In this document: positions 10,098-18,582 of the stretch, piece by piece
How positions within the stretch are numbered: the first letter of the stretch is position 1
How the letters are laid out: the number at the start of each line of letters is the position of its first letter
Assembly: GCF_017874595.1 (NCBI RefSeq)
Contig: NZ_JAGILA010000002.1
Span: 806,001 to 870,000, forward strand
Direction: 5' to 3'
Source of the DNA: Sinorhizobium kostiense
GTDB taxonomy: Bacteria; Pseudomonadota; Alphaproteobacteria; Rhizobiales; Rhizobiaceae
DNA length: 64,000 bases
The notes under the pieces: model-generated
Told to the model about the DNA's origin: nothing
The model's database searches: none
What the model saw: only the letters and a program-made list of their open reading frames with translations
Translations under genes and position numbers: made by a program

Positions 10098-11243
10098 TCA
10101 GCCGCCCTTGACGGAGCCTGCCAGCAGCCCGCGAACGAGGTAGCGCTGAAGGGCAAAGAACACGATCAACGGCACGACGATGGTGATGAAGGCGGATGCG
10201 GTGAGAATTTCCCAATTGCCGCCACGCGACCCCAGAAGGTTGACGAGACGCCCCGTCAGGACGAGCTGGTCATTACCGGTGCCTAGGAAGACGATGGCGA
10301 CGAGAAGATCGTTCCAGGTCCAGAGGAACTGGAAAATGGCAAAGGAGGCGAGCGCCGGGAACGACAGCGGCAGGATGATCTTGACGAAGATGTCGAAATC
10401 GCTGGCGCCATCGACCCGCGCCGATTCCATGATCTCGCGCGGCAGGCCGGCCATATAGTTGCGCAGGAGATAAATCGCGAGCGGCAGGCCGAAACCGGTA
10501 TGGGCGAGCCAGATGCCCATATAGGTCTTGGCCGAGACCCCGAGGAAGGCGCCGACGTCGTTATAAAGCCTGAGGAGCGGAATGAGCGACATCTGCAGCG
10601 GCACGACCAGTAGGCCGACGACGACGGCGATGAGGATCGCGCGCCCCGGAAAACGCATCCAGGCGAGCGCATAGGCCGCGAAGGCCGCGATCAGGATTGG
10701 AATGACGGTGGAGGGAACGGCAACGGTCAGCGAATTGATGAAGGATCTGCCGATGCCTGCGGCGCTCAGCACTTCGCCGTAGTTTTCGAGCGTGAAACGT
10801 GGCGGCGTCGCAGCGGTAAAGAAGATCCGCTGGCCTCGCGAACCCTCCATGCGGGTGTCGGAGACGATCTCGTAACTGCCGTCGGCCTGGACCGTGAGGC
10901 TTTCTCCATCGTTGAGTTCCGCCGTCTCTCCCGCTTGGAACTTGGCGGGTTCGCGGCTGGAAAAGCCGAAGGCGGAGATCTCGCCGCCCTGGCCCTGCAG
11001 CAGATTGCCGGCAATGACGAATTTGCCGTCCCGTTCGACCTGGCTCTCAGGCGACGGTGCGCGCGCGACATCATTGCGCGACGATGTGGCGAGAGCCGTC
11101 CACCAGCCGGATACGGCGAGCTGGTCCTTGTCGCGCAGCGACGAGATCAGGAGGCCTGCGGTCGGCATGGTCCAGAGGAGCACCAGGAACAGGACCGAGA
11201 GATGGACCACCCAGGTGAGCGGAGAACGCTTCGACGAGGTCAT
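10098..11243 (-). CDS. aglG: Alpha-glucoside ABC transporter, inner-membrane permease (MalG type)
   Basis: A 381-residue permease with an N-terminal membrane segment (about residues 12-32) and a C-terminal bundle of membrane helices. The coupling-helix EAA-type loop reads EIMESARVDGASDFDIFVKIILPL. It is longer than most MalG-type subunits because about 100 hydrophilic residues, predicted periplasmic, lie between the first and second membrane segments. Its start follows the aglF stop by one base, so translation is coupled. It pairs with AglF to form the channel. Confidence 0.9.
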   Translation of the reverse strand: MTSSKRSPLTWVVHLSVLFLVLLWTMPTAGLLISSLRDKDQLAVSGWWTALATSSRNDVARAPSPESQVERDGKFVIAGNLLQGQGGEISAFGFSSREPAKFQAGETAELNDGESLTVQADGSYEIVSDTRMEGSRGQRIFFTAATPPRFTLENYGEVLSAAGIGRSFINSLTVAVPSTVIPILIAAFAAYALAWMRFPGRAILIAVVVGLLVVPLQMSLIPLLRLYNDVGAFLGVSAKTYMGIWLAHTGFGLPLAIYLLRNYMAGLPREIMESARVDGASDFDIFVKIILPLSFPALASFAIFQFLWTWNDLLVAIVFLGTGNDQLVLTGRLVNLLGSRGGNWEILTASAFITIVVPLIVFFALQRYLVRGLLAGSVKGG

Positions 11244-11244
11244 G

Positions 11245-12252
11245 TCAGTGTCCTCCCGTTTCCTTGGCCGCGTTGCGGATGTTCCAGATCATGATCGGGA
11301 TGACGAGAACCATGATGATGACGGCGATCGAGGCGCCGCGGCCGAAATCGCCACCGCCACGGAACATCCAGTCGAACATCAAATTGGCGAGCACCTGGCT
11401 CTGCCATTGGCCGTTCGTCATCGCCAGCACGATATCGAAAACCTTGAGGACGAGGATGGTGATGGTGGTCCAGACGACGGCGATGGTGCCCCAGATCTGC
11501 GGCACCATGATCTTGAAAAAGATCTGCCAGCCATTGGCGCCGTCGATCACCGCCGCCTCGAGCGTCTCCTCGGGAATGCCGCGCAGCGCCGCGGACAGGA
11601 TGACCATGGCAAAACCGGTCTGGATCCAGATAAGGATTACCATCAGGAAGAAATTGTTCCAGAAGGGAAGCGTGATCCAGGCCTGCGGTTCACCGCCGAA
11701 GGCAACGACGAGCGCGTTGAGCAGACCGATCTGCTCGGAACCCGCAGCCCGATAATCATAGATGAACTTCCAGATGACGGCTGCGCCGACGAAAGAGATC
11801 GCCATCGGCATGAAGATCAGCGTCTTGGCGATGTTGCCCCACCAGATGCGGTCCGTCAGCGCTGCGATGATGAGGCCGAAGAAGGTCGAGAGAGCTGGAA
11901 CGACGAGCAGCCAGAGGAAATTGTTGAAGATCGACTGGCGAAACTCGCCGTCATTGACCATCCAGACGTAGTTGCGAAGACCTACGAAATTCTGCCCTGC
12001 CCGGTCGTGCAAACTCAACCACACCGACTGGATGACCGGATAAATCAGGTAGATCGTAAGGGCGAAGAGGGCCGGCGCCAGAAACAGCCAAGGGCGTATG
12101 GTGTTGGTGATGCGAAGGTTTCGCGACGCCGCGGGGCCCGACAGCCCCTTGGAGGGGAAGATCAAATCAAGAATGAAATTGGTGGCCCAGAAATAGGCTG
12201 CGCAGGCAAGGACACCCGCGATCATCGTGGCAATGGCAGCGATCAGCTGCAT
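11245..12252 (-). CDS. aglF: Alpha-glucoside ABC transporter, inner-membrane permease (MalF type)
   Basis: A 335-residue membrane protein with two N-terminal hydrophobic segments (residues 5-30 and 55-75) followed by the usual helix bundle. The EAA loop reads ETLEAAVIDGANGWQIFFKIMVPQI, which contacts AglK. It forms the heterodimeric pore with AglG. It is separated from aglE by 240 bases carrying an inverted repeat, and is coupled to aglG. Confidence 0.9.
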   Translation of the reverse strand: MQLIAAIATMIAGVLACAAYFWATNFILDLIFPSKGLSGPAASRNLRITNTIRPWLFLAPALFALTIYLIYPVIQSVWLSLHDRAGQNFVGLRNYVWMVNDGEFRQSIFNNFLWLLVVPALSTFFGLIIAALTDRIWWGNIAKTLIFMPMAISFVGAAVIWKFIYDYRAAGSEQIGLLNALVVAFGGEPQAWITLPFWNNFFLMVILIWIQTGFAMVILSAALRGIPEETLEAAVIDGANGWQIFFKIMVPQIWGTIAVVWTTITILVLKVFDIVLAMTNGQWQSQVLANLMFDWMFRGGGDFGRGASIAVIIMVLVIPIMIWNIRNAAKETGGH

Positions 12253-12403
12253 GACACATCCCTCCCCTCGAACGCTCCGGCACAGAACCCTCGGCGCATG
12301 ACCCTTATTTTCGACGATACCCGCAATTCACCGGACACTTCCAGATCGCGGCGATTCTAGGCCAAATCGGTCCAGAATCATAAAACGCCATCGATGAAAG
12401 CCC

Positions 12404-12451
12404 GCGCGGGATGCGGTGGGAAAGCGGCGCGCACTTCTCCTCATCCCGCGC
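12404..12451 (-). other. Long-loop inverted repeat between aglE and aglF
   Basis: Ten-base perfect arms (12404-12413 and 12442-12451, GCGCGGGATG and its complement) enclose a 28-base loop, about 40 bases past the aglE stop. Stem-loops after binding-protein genes often protect the upstream message and give more binding protein than permease. That role is inferred here. Confidence 0.45.
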
Positions 12452-12492
12452 CAGGAACGGGCGGGCGACCCTGCCGGCCGCCCTCCAGATCC

Positions 12493-13851
12493 TTACTTGA
12501 TTGCGTCCCAAGCCTTCTGCACATCGGCCGCAACGTCGGCCGCGGACTTGCCCCCGACGAAGTCGACCATGCCGGTCCAGAAGGCGCCGGCGCCGATCTT
12601 TCCTGGCATCAGGTCGGAACCGTCGAAGCGGAATGTCGTGGCGCTGAGCAGGATTTCGCCCTGCTTCTTCAGCGGCGGGTTGCCATAGACGTCGACATTG
12701 ACGCTCTTGTAGGGCGTGAGGAAGCTGGTCTGCGCCATCCAGACCTCATGGGCGATCGGTGTCTTGAGGAACTCGATAAAGGCGCGCGCCGCCGGCGTGT
12801 CCCGCGTGATCATCGCAAGCGTGCCGGCACCGAGAACGGGATTGCCAAGCTCCTTCTTGCTCTCATAGGGCGGCATGTAGAAGAAGTCCGCATCCTCGCC
12901 AACGACCGTGCCTTCCGGGAAGAAGGACGGGATGAAGGAGGCCTGGTGATGCAGGTAGCACTTCGGCGGCGAAGCGAAGAGACCCTTCGGGCTGTCGCGG
13001 AAATCGGTGGACGCGACGGCCGCGGCACCGCCGTCGACAAACTGATCGTTGCGAGCGAACCAGCCGAACTCCTCGAGCGCGCCGACCACGGCCTGATCCG
13101 TGAAGGGAATCTCGTTGGTGACCCACTTGTCATAGACCTCCGGCGGTTGCGTCCGCAGCATCAGGTCCTCAACCCAGTCGGTTGCCGGCCAGCCGGTCGC
13201 CCCGCCCGAGCCTAGCCCGATGCACCAAGGCTTCTCGCCGTCGGCCGCGATCTTCTCCGTCAGCGCCTTCAGCTCTTCCATGGTCTTCGGCACTTCGTAG
13301 CCGGCATCCTCGAAGTTCTCCGGCACATACCAGACGAGGGACTTGACGTCGATTTTATAGGGGAAGCCGTAAAGCGCCGGCGTGCCATCCTTGCCGTTAT
13401 AGGTAGCAAGATCGACCCAGGACTGGCCGGCCGAATAATTGTCGAGCAGCCATTGTTTCGTTTCGTCGCCGAGCGGCGTCAGATGGCCCTTGGAGGCGAG
13501 GTCGGCAATCAGGCCCGGCTGCGGAAGGATCGCCACGTCTGGCGGGCTACCGGCTTGCGTGTCGATGACGATCTGCTGTTCGTAGTTTTCCGAGGAGGAA
13601 TATTTGACCTCAACGCCGGTCGCTTCGCTGAAATAGGCATAGACGCTCTTGAACAGGACCTCGTCCTCGCCGCGCCAGGGGCCGAAGATCGTGAGCGTCT
13701 GGCCCTTCAGGTCATGCCCCTTCTTGAACTCCTCGAAGCTCGCCCAGTTGAATTTTGAATCCTCACCCGGCTGGAACTTGAGGTCTTGAGCACTGGCCGC
13801 TCCCGCGAGCATAGCGAGCGCCGCAACGCCCATCAGCAATGATCTCTTCAC
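12493..13851 (-). CDS. aglE: Alpha-glucoside-binding periplasmic protein
   Basis: A 452-residue extracellular solute-binding protein (family 1) that delivers alpha-glucosides to AglFG. The N-terminus is a clear signal peptide: KRS, a hydrophobic run LLMGVAALAMLAG, and a likely cleavage site after AASA. I chose GTG 13851 because it puts the signal peptide at the terminus and has a GGAGG ribosome-binding site nine bases upstream; the longer ATG extension (to 13917) would bury it. It is first in the operon, directly opposite aglR across the operator region. Confidence 0.92.
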   Translation of the reverse strand: MKRSLLMGVAALAMLAGAASAQDLKFQPGEDSKFNWASFEEFKKGHDLKGQTLTIFGPWRGEDEVLFKSVYAYFSEATGVEVKYSSSENYEQQIVIDTQAGSPPDVAILPQPGLIADLASKGHLTPLGDETKQWLLDNYSAGQSWVDLATYNGKDGTPALYGFPYKIDVKSLVWYVPENFEDAGYEVPKTMEELKALTEKIAADGEKPWCIGLGSGGATGWPATDWVEDLMLRTQPPEVYDKWVTNEIPFTDQAVVGALEEFGWFARNDQFVDGGAAAVASTDFRDSPKGLFASPPKCYLHHQASFIPSFFPEGTVVGEDADFFYMPPYESKKELGNPVLGAGTLAMITRDTPAARAFIEFLKTPIAHEVWMAQTSFLTPYKSVNVDVYGNPPLKKQGEILLSATTFRFDGSDLMPGKIGAGAFWTGMVDFVGGKSAADVAADVQKAWDAIK

Positions 13852-13910
13852 GTTCGAGTCCTCCCCAAAATAAAGCCCGGGCGTCGCGCCGGGCGGGTCG
13901 TCAAGGCGCA

Positions 13911-13930
13911 AATTCAAAGCGCTTTGAGTT
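13911..13930. promoter_or_regulatory. Probable AglR operator 1
   Basis: An inverted repeat centred between 13920 and 13921 with a perfect 14-base core TCAAAGCGCTTTGA and one mismatched pair in the 20-base extension. AAAGCGCTTT resembles LacI/GalR-family half-sites with a central CG. It lies about 60 bases upstream of the aglE start. A second copy of the same core is at 14119-14132. Confidence 0.75.
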
Positions 13931-14118
13931 CGCTAACACTCCATTGCCGCCGTCGAAGAGTCAAGAGCTTTCCGCCACAGAGCAAAGATCTAGCGAATTT
14001 TTGCCATGCGTGATGATTTTTGCGTCGCAAAACAAGGATTTCCGCTTTGTCGGACCTCACCTGAATGGTACAGATCGGAGGGAGGCGCCGCGTAAAATGA
14101 CACGAATGAAACAGATAT

Positions 14119-14132
14119 CCAAAGCGCTTTGG
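14119..14132. promoter_or_regulatory. Probable AglR operator 2, abutting the aglR ribosome binding site
   Basis: A perfect 14-base palindrome, CCAAAGCGCTTTGG, sharing the ten-base core AAAGCGCTTT with operator 1, about 205 bases away. Its right edge overlaps the GGGAGG ribosome-binding sequence (14131-14136) of aglR, so a bound repressor would sit across the aglR leader. This predicts autoregulation and possibly looping with operator 1. Confidence 0.75.
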
Positions 14133-14146
14133 GAGGTTTCCTGACC

Positions 14147-15178
14147 ATGGCGGTCAATCTCAAGCAGTTGGCGGAGCTTCTCGGCCTGTCGCAAACGACG
14201 GTCAGCCGCGCTCTCAACGGCTATCCGGAAGTGAACGCCCACACGCGGCGGCGGGTGCTCGAAGCGGTGCGTGCTACGGGCTATCGACCGAACCGTGCCG
14301 CCCAGCGGCTTGCGACTGGGAAGGCTCGCTCGATCGGTCTCGTCATGCCGATTGCATCCGGCATCGATTCCGACATCCATTTCGGCGAATTTCTAGCGGG
14401 CCTTGCCGAGGAGGCAGTAAAGCACGACTTCCATTTCGTCATCAATCCGAGTGCGCCCGACGACGAGGAGGCGACCTTTCGGCGACTTGCTGCGAGTGGC
14501 AATGTCGATGCGGTGTTCCTCGCCTATATGCGCGCCAACGACCCGCGCATTTCGATTCTGAAATCACTCTCCATTCCCTTCGTCGTGCACGGCCGGTCCA
14601 TCGGAGGACCGCGCGACTATCCGTTCGTCGACATCGACAATACCCGTGCCTTCTACGACGCGACGAAGCTCCTGCTGCAGCTCGGCCATCAACGGATCGC
14701 GCTCATCAACGGGCCGGACTATCTCGCCTTTTCCATCCGTCGCAGAAAGGGTCTCATGCGAGCGCTCGACGAATGGGGCCTTCGCCTGGACGACTCGCTC
14801 GTCCAGTACTCGGAGATGACGGACGAACATGGCTACAGGAGCATGCAGCGCTTCTTGCAGCAGCCGGACGCTCCGACGGCCGTCCTCTGCTCCAGTACAG
14901 TATTGGCGCTCGGCGCGGTGCGCGCCATCAACCAGGCCGGCCTGGTCATCGGCCGCGACATCTCCCTAATCGCCCATGACGACGTTCTGCCGATGCTTAA
15001 ACCCGAGAATTTCAGCGTGCCGCTGACGACAACGCGCTCGTCTCTCAGAGCCGCCGGGGCCCGCATCGCGGCACGGCTGATCGGTGGCATTCTCGAACAG
15101 GGCGACTACCCGGAGCAGGAGCTCTGGCCGGCCGAACTGATCGTGCGCGCGTCCACCGGAGCGACTCCCGGACGCTAG
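14147..15178 (+). CDS. aglR: LacI-family transcriptional regulator of alpha-glucoside use
   Basis: A 343-residue repressor. The N-terminal helix-turn-helix reads LKQLAELLGLSQTTVSRALNG (about residues 5-25), then a hinge helix (YRPNRAAQRLATGK) and a periplasmic-binding-protein-like sugar-sensing domain. ATG 14147 has a GGGAGG ribosome-binding site; an upstream TTG would fall inside the operator. It is divergent from aglEFGAK, and two matching palindromes lie in the 295-base gap, so it is inferred to repress both units until an alpha-glucoside binds. Confidence 0.92.
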   Translation: MAVNLKQLAELLGLSQTTVSRALNGYPEVNAHTRRRVLEAVRATGYRPNRAAQRLATGKARSIGLVMPIASGIDSDIHFGEFLAGLAEEAVKHDFHFVINPSAPDDEEATFRRLAASGNVDAVFLAYMRANDPRISILKSLSIPFVVHGRSIGGPRDYPFVDIDNTRAFYDATKLLLQLGHQRIALINGPDYLAFSIRRRKGLMRALDEWGLRLDDSLVQYSEMTDEHGYRSMQRFLQQPDAPTAVLCSSTVLALGAVRAINQAGLVIGRDISLIAHDDVLPMLKPENFSVPLTTTRSSLRAAGARIAARLIGGILEQGDYPEQELWPAELIVRASTGATPGR

Positions 15179-15220
15179 ATCACGAGATTTCGCTGAACCG
15201 GGACGGCGATACCTCGCCGA

Positions 15221-16120
15221 TCAGAACTTAGGCGGCTGGCGGCCGGCCTTGCGGTGCGCGGCGATGATGGTGTTGGCCATGAGCATGGCGATCGTCATCG
15301 GCCCGACGCCGCCCGGCACCGGAGTGATGACGCCTGCGACCTCGGCGCATTCCTTGAAGGCCGCGTCGCCGACGAGTTTCGTCTTGCCCTCGCCGCGTTC
15401 TGGCGCCGGCACGCGGTTGATGCCGACATCGATGAGCGTTGCCCCGGGCTTCACCCAGTCCGCCTTGACCATTTCCGCCCGGCCGACGGCCGCCACCAGA
15501 ATATCGGCATTGCGGCAGACGGCCGGCAGATCCCTGGTACGCGAGTGGGCAGTCGTGACAGTGGCATTCGCCGCGAGGAGAAGAGCCGACATCGGCTTGC
15601 CGAAGAGGTTGGAGCGGCCGATGACGACCGCGTTCAGGCCGGAGAGATCATCGCCGTGAATGTGGCGCACGAACACCATCGCGCCGGCCGGCGTACAGGA
15701 GACGAGCCCGCCTTCGAGATCGCCGGTCGCGACCTTGCCGGCATTGACGACGTGCAAACCGTCGACGTCCTTCTCCGGCAGGATCGACTGGATGATCGGC
15801 TCCGACATGAGGTGCTTCGGCAGCGGCAATTGCACGAGAATACCGTGGATGGAGGGATCCGCATTGAGCCTACCGACCAGAGCCGCGAGTTCCTCCTGCG
15901 TCGTCTCCTCCGGCAGCGTATGCTGGACCGAGAGAAAGCCGCATTCCTTGGCCATCTTGCTCTTCGCCGACACATAGGCGTGGCTTGCCGGATCGTCTCC
16001 GACGATCACAACCGCGAGTCCCGCGCGCACGCCCGCATCGGACTCCAAGCTCCTGGTGGCGGATTTCACAGATTCGATGACCGAAGCGGCGACGGCCTTA
16101 CCATCAATCACAGTCGTCAC
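15221..16120 (-). CDS. folD: Bifunctional methylenetetrahydrofolate dehydrogenase / methenyltetrahydrofolate cyclohydrolase
   Basis: A 299-residue cytosolic enzyme of one-carbon metabolism, interconverting 5,10-methylene-, 5,10-methenyl- and 10-formyl-tetrahydrofolate. Substrate-site [13 protein letters not shown] near residue 50 contains the catalytic Lys. The QLPLPKH stretch, the Rossmann segment [18 protein letters not shown] and the [14 protein letters not shown] signature near residue 270 are all intact. It is convergent with aglR and monocistronic. It has no functional link to the agl or flagellar genes. Confidence 0.96.
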   Translation of the reverse strand: MTTVIDGKAVAASVIESVKSATRSLESDAGVRAGLAVVIVGDDPASHAYVSAKSKMAKECGFLSVQHTLPEETTQEELAALVGRLNADPSIHGILVQLPLPKHLMSEPIIQSILPEKDVDGLHVVNAGKVATGDLEGGLVSCTPAGAMVFVRHIHGDDLSGLNAVVIGRSNLFGKPMSALLLAANATVTTAHSRTRDLPAVCRNADILVAAVGRAEMVKADWVKPGATLIDVGINRVPAPERGEGKTKLVGDAAFKECAEVAGVITPVPGGVGPMTIAMLMANTIIAAHRKAGRQPPKF

Positions 16121-16440
16121 GGCGTATCTCCCGGTTTGTTCCTCACATTCGGGCGCACTCTAGCCGGCGCGCCCTCAAGCGATTGCCTCAATGCGCCCTA
16201 TGCTGTTCCAAACGCATAATTGCAAGAGCTTAAAGGGGGCCTGAATTGGCCTGCGGCCGGCGATCGCCGCATTTCGTTGCATCAATGAGAGACTGCAGCA
16301 ATGACATCGCAATTCTTGAGAGTCTCCAGGCCCCAATGCCCAGCCGTCGATCACGACTTCAGGGAACGACATGGAATTTTCCCTTCGGATTCAGCATCCA
16401 TTCAGGAACATTTTCCCTATTATCAGCCTAGGTCCTGAAC
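16121..16440. other. Intergenic stretch upstream of folD
   Basis: About 320 bases with no credible coding region. It must contain the folD promoter near its left edge. I see no operator-like palindrome or conserved RNA here; the next 105 bases are a RIME-like repeat. Confidence 0.5.
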
Positions 16441-16545
16441 CTACAGCGCCGCGCGTCTTACCAGACGCGCAAAGGTCGCTGTAGCACCTTGAATCGCTGC
16501 ATATCTTTCGCCGTTAATCGAGGTCGATTTAAGGGCAAATGCAGT
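16441..16545. repeat. RIME-like intergenic mosaic element, copy 1
   Basis: Two palindromes in tandem. The first (16441-16483) has outer arms CTACAGCG/CGCTGTAG and inner arms GCGCGTCT/AGACGCGC. The second runs from CTGCAT to ATGCAG with inner TTAATCG/CGATTTAA. A close relative lies at 52734-52837 with the same arm order. The size and two-palindrome layout match the rhizobial RIME1 class. It sits about 20 bases upstream of the broken glycosyltransferase gene. Confidence 0.8.
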
Positions 16546-16565
16546 GGATCTGAGCGGATTTGTCG

Positions 16566-17550
16566 ATGTCGCCGAGCGGTCAGGATATTTCCATCCATTT
16601 CCAAACCGAGCTGGAGAATAGAGCGGATATAGACCTCGTTGTCGTTGTTCCGACGTTCCGCCGCGCGGAGCATCTCGTCAAGACGCTGAAGACCATCGTC
16701 TCGCAACGGCCCGACCTTCCTTACGCGACGCTCGTCGTCGAAAACGACGCGGAGGGTCTCGCGGGTGCGGAGGCCGCAAAGAACTTCTTTCTCCAGCACC
16801 CGTCGAATGCGGCCGTTATCATCGCTCACCGCCCCGGACACAGCCATGCCTGCAACAGCGGCTGGGCGACGGCCCTCGACCTCTTTCCTAACCTGCGCGC
16901 CCTGGCCGGCATCTATGATGATGAAGTCGCCGCTCCCGAATGGCTCGATTGCCTTATTGCGGTCCAGGAAACCCACGGAGCGGACATAGTCGGCGGTCCG
17001 CAACTGCCTGTCTTCGAGGGCTCGGCTGGGCAAAGATGGAAACATCATCCGATCTTCTCGCCACGTTACGACGAAACCGGGCCGGTGCCTCGGCTTCTAC
17101 TCCGCCGGCAACGTACTTCTGACGCGGCCAGTACTTGATTCCATGGCCCGTCCCTATCTGGACCCCGCTCTCAACCTCGTCGGAGTCGGCGACGCGGATT
17201 TCTTCAATCGGTGCAAGGCCAAGGGATTCTCATTTGCGTGGGCGGCAGAGGCCTGGGTCGCGGAAGCAGTTCCTCCGTATCACACGACTGCGTCATGGAT
17301 ACGGGCGCGCAGTCGCGAACGGGGCGCGATCTCGGCCCTCCTGGAGCACCAGCGTGATGCGTCCCCTGCAGGTCGGCTGAAGACACTCGGCCGGTCCACC
17401 GCCATGCTTGCCGCATCGCTGCCATGGGGCATCAAGCTTTGGGTGCAGACCGGCCTTGCCGCTGCGGCACTCTATCATTTTCACGTGGCGAGCGGCCGCC
17501 TCATGGGCGAGTTCGGCCTTGCGGGCGAACGGAAGCACGAGCCCGAATAG
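16566..17550 (+). pseudogene. Family 2 glycosyltransferase, apparently frameshifted
   Basis: Two overlapping reading frames together encode one GT-A-type glycosyltransferase of about 328 residues. The first (16566-17138) begins with VVVVPTFRRAEHLVKTL, a nucleotide-sugar-binding start, and has an IYDDEV acidic metal-binding motif. The second, whose sense begins near 17090 (GFYSAGNVLLTRPVLDS) and ends at 17550, supplies the C-terminal half including GVGDADFFNR and AEAWVAE. The frame changes by one base at about 17070-17092. This is either a real one-base indel or a sequencing error; acceptor and product are unknown. Confidence 0.75.
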
Positions 17551-17552
17551 AG

Positions 17553-17572
17553 AACGGCAGCATGCTGCCGTT
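17553..17572. terminator. Perfect 20-bp palindrome between convergent genes
   Basis: A self-complementary sequence (AACGGCAGCA followed by its complement) starting two bases after the glycosyltransferase stop and 30 bases from the end of the opposing FliL-like gene. Position suggests a bidirectional transcription end, but neither side has a strong T-tract. Confidence 0.45.
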
Positions 17573-17602
17573 ACCTTCATAGTGCTTTCCGGGGCCGGTG
17601 CG

Positions 17603-18160
17603 CTAGTGCGCGCTGACGGCGCCCTCAGGAAGCTTGTCGGAGGCGACTTCACCGTTCCTGTCGACGATTGGCGCCGGTTTCTCATAGCGCGCGGCCTGAC
17701 CGTTGGCCGCACGCGCGACTTCCTCCTTGTTCAGATATTCGAGCTGCTCGACGAGCACCTCGGTGATCACTTCCCCGCCCAGTTTCCCGTTGAGCCCGTC
17801 TTTCACCGCAAGCTTGAAGTCCGCCAGGGCGAACGATCCGGTATCGGCGACATCGATGAACTTCGAGCCGACGAGCATGTCATAGAGCTCACTGGTCACG
17901 AGTTGGCGAAGTGGCGCGTGGAGCTTCGCAATCCCTTCCCTCTTTGCCGAGAAGGAGAGTTTCGCAAGGAAGTACCCCTGGACGGCGCCGTCCTCGATCA
18001 CCGGAATGGTGATGATTTCTCCCGGGACATATTCCTCCGACGCACGGCGCTCGGCCTCAGCGTCCGAGATGGCGGGTGCCGACGCATATTGCATCGAAAA
18101 ATAGACCGACCCGAGCGTGACGGCGCAGACCCAGACCCCGGTGAGAAGGAGCTTGAGCAT
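17603..18160 (-). CDS. Membrane-anchored FliL-like flagellar cluster protein
   Basis: A 185-residue protein with one N-terminal membrane helix (about residues 4-24) and a periplasmic domain. The layout from residue 45 onward (ITIPVIEDGAVQGYFLAKLSF, a helix with PLRQLVTSELYDML, and a C-terminal VITEVLVEQLEYL strand) resembles the FliL/stomatin-like fold, although sequence identity to the real FliL at 39721-40221 is low. It is the last gene of the minus-strand flhA-fliR-FliJ-like-flgJ-FlgN-like run, starting at the base where the previous gene ends. A role near the stator or export gate is inferred. Confidence 0.5.
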   Translation of the reverse strand: MLKLLLTGVWVCAVTLGSVYFSMQYASAPAISDAEAERRASEEYVPGEIITIPVIEDGAVQGYFLAKLSFSAKREGIAKLHAPLRQLVTSELYDMLVGSKFIDVADTGSFALADFKLAVKDGLNGKLGGEVITEVLVEQLEYLNKEEVARAANGQAARYEKPAPIVDRNGEVASDKLPEGAVSAH

Positions 18161-18528
18161 TAGAAGTCGCTGTAGCGGAATTGCGCTTCGGTGTAGATGC
18201 CGTCCGCATCGGCATCCTGCACGGCTGTCTTCAGGAGCTCGACGACGGAGCGGACGGCCTCAAGATGAGCCTCGACCTTCTGGGCGTTGAGCGCAAGTTT
18301 CTTTCGCAAATGACGCGCCTGCGAGGTGAAGGCCGGCGAGATTTCGCCAGGAGCGGCATCGCGATGCAGCATCGTCAACTCATATAGGCAGCGGCTCTTG
18401 TGCGCATTTGACGTCTTCATGTCGAAATCGGGGTCGACGCCGATGCGGCTGTTCTCGTTGTCGATGATCATTTCCAGGCGGCCGAGGACATTTTGTATGC
18501 GCAGGTCATTGGTTGCCACAGCTTCCAT
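18160..18528 (-). CDS. FlgN-like export chaperone
   Basis: A 122-residue, almost wholly helical, soluble protein. The C-terminal part (LALNAQKVEAHLEAVRSVVE, then DADGIYTEAQFRY) has the pattern seen in FlgN chaperones: a long helix followed by a short DG.Y motif. FlgN binds the hook-junction proteins FlgK and FlgL before export, and both are encoded 6-8 kb upstream in the same direction. It sits between flgJ and the FliL-like gene. The assignment rests on pattern and context, not on strong identity. Confidence 0.6.
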   Translation of the reverse strand: MEAVATNDLRIQNVLGRLEMIIDNENSRIGVDPDFDMKTSNAHKSRCLYELTMLHRDAAPGEISPAFTSQARHLRKKLALNAQKVEAHLEAVRSVVELLKTAVQDADADGIYTEAQFRYSDF

Positions 18529-18582
18529 AAATCAGCTCCAAGTGAATATCAGCGGGTCGAGGGCGGAAACGCCGGCCGCCGC

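Noticed and set aside
10894-12360. 488-residue plus-strand open frame across aglG/aglF
   Set aside because: Asp/Arg/His-rich translation typical of antisense to membrane-protein genes; it crosses two real genes and has no domain.
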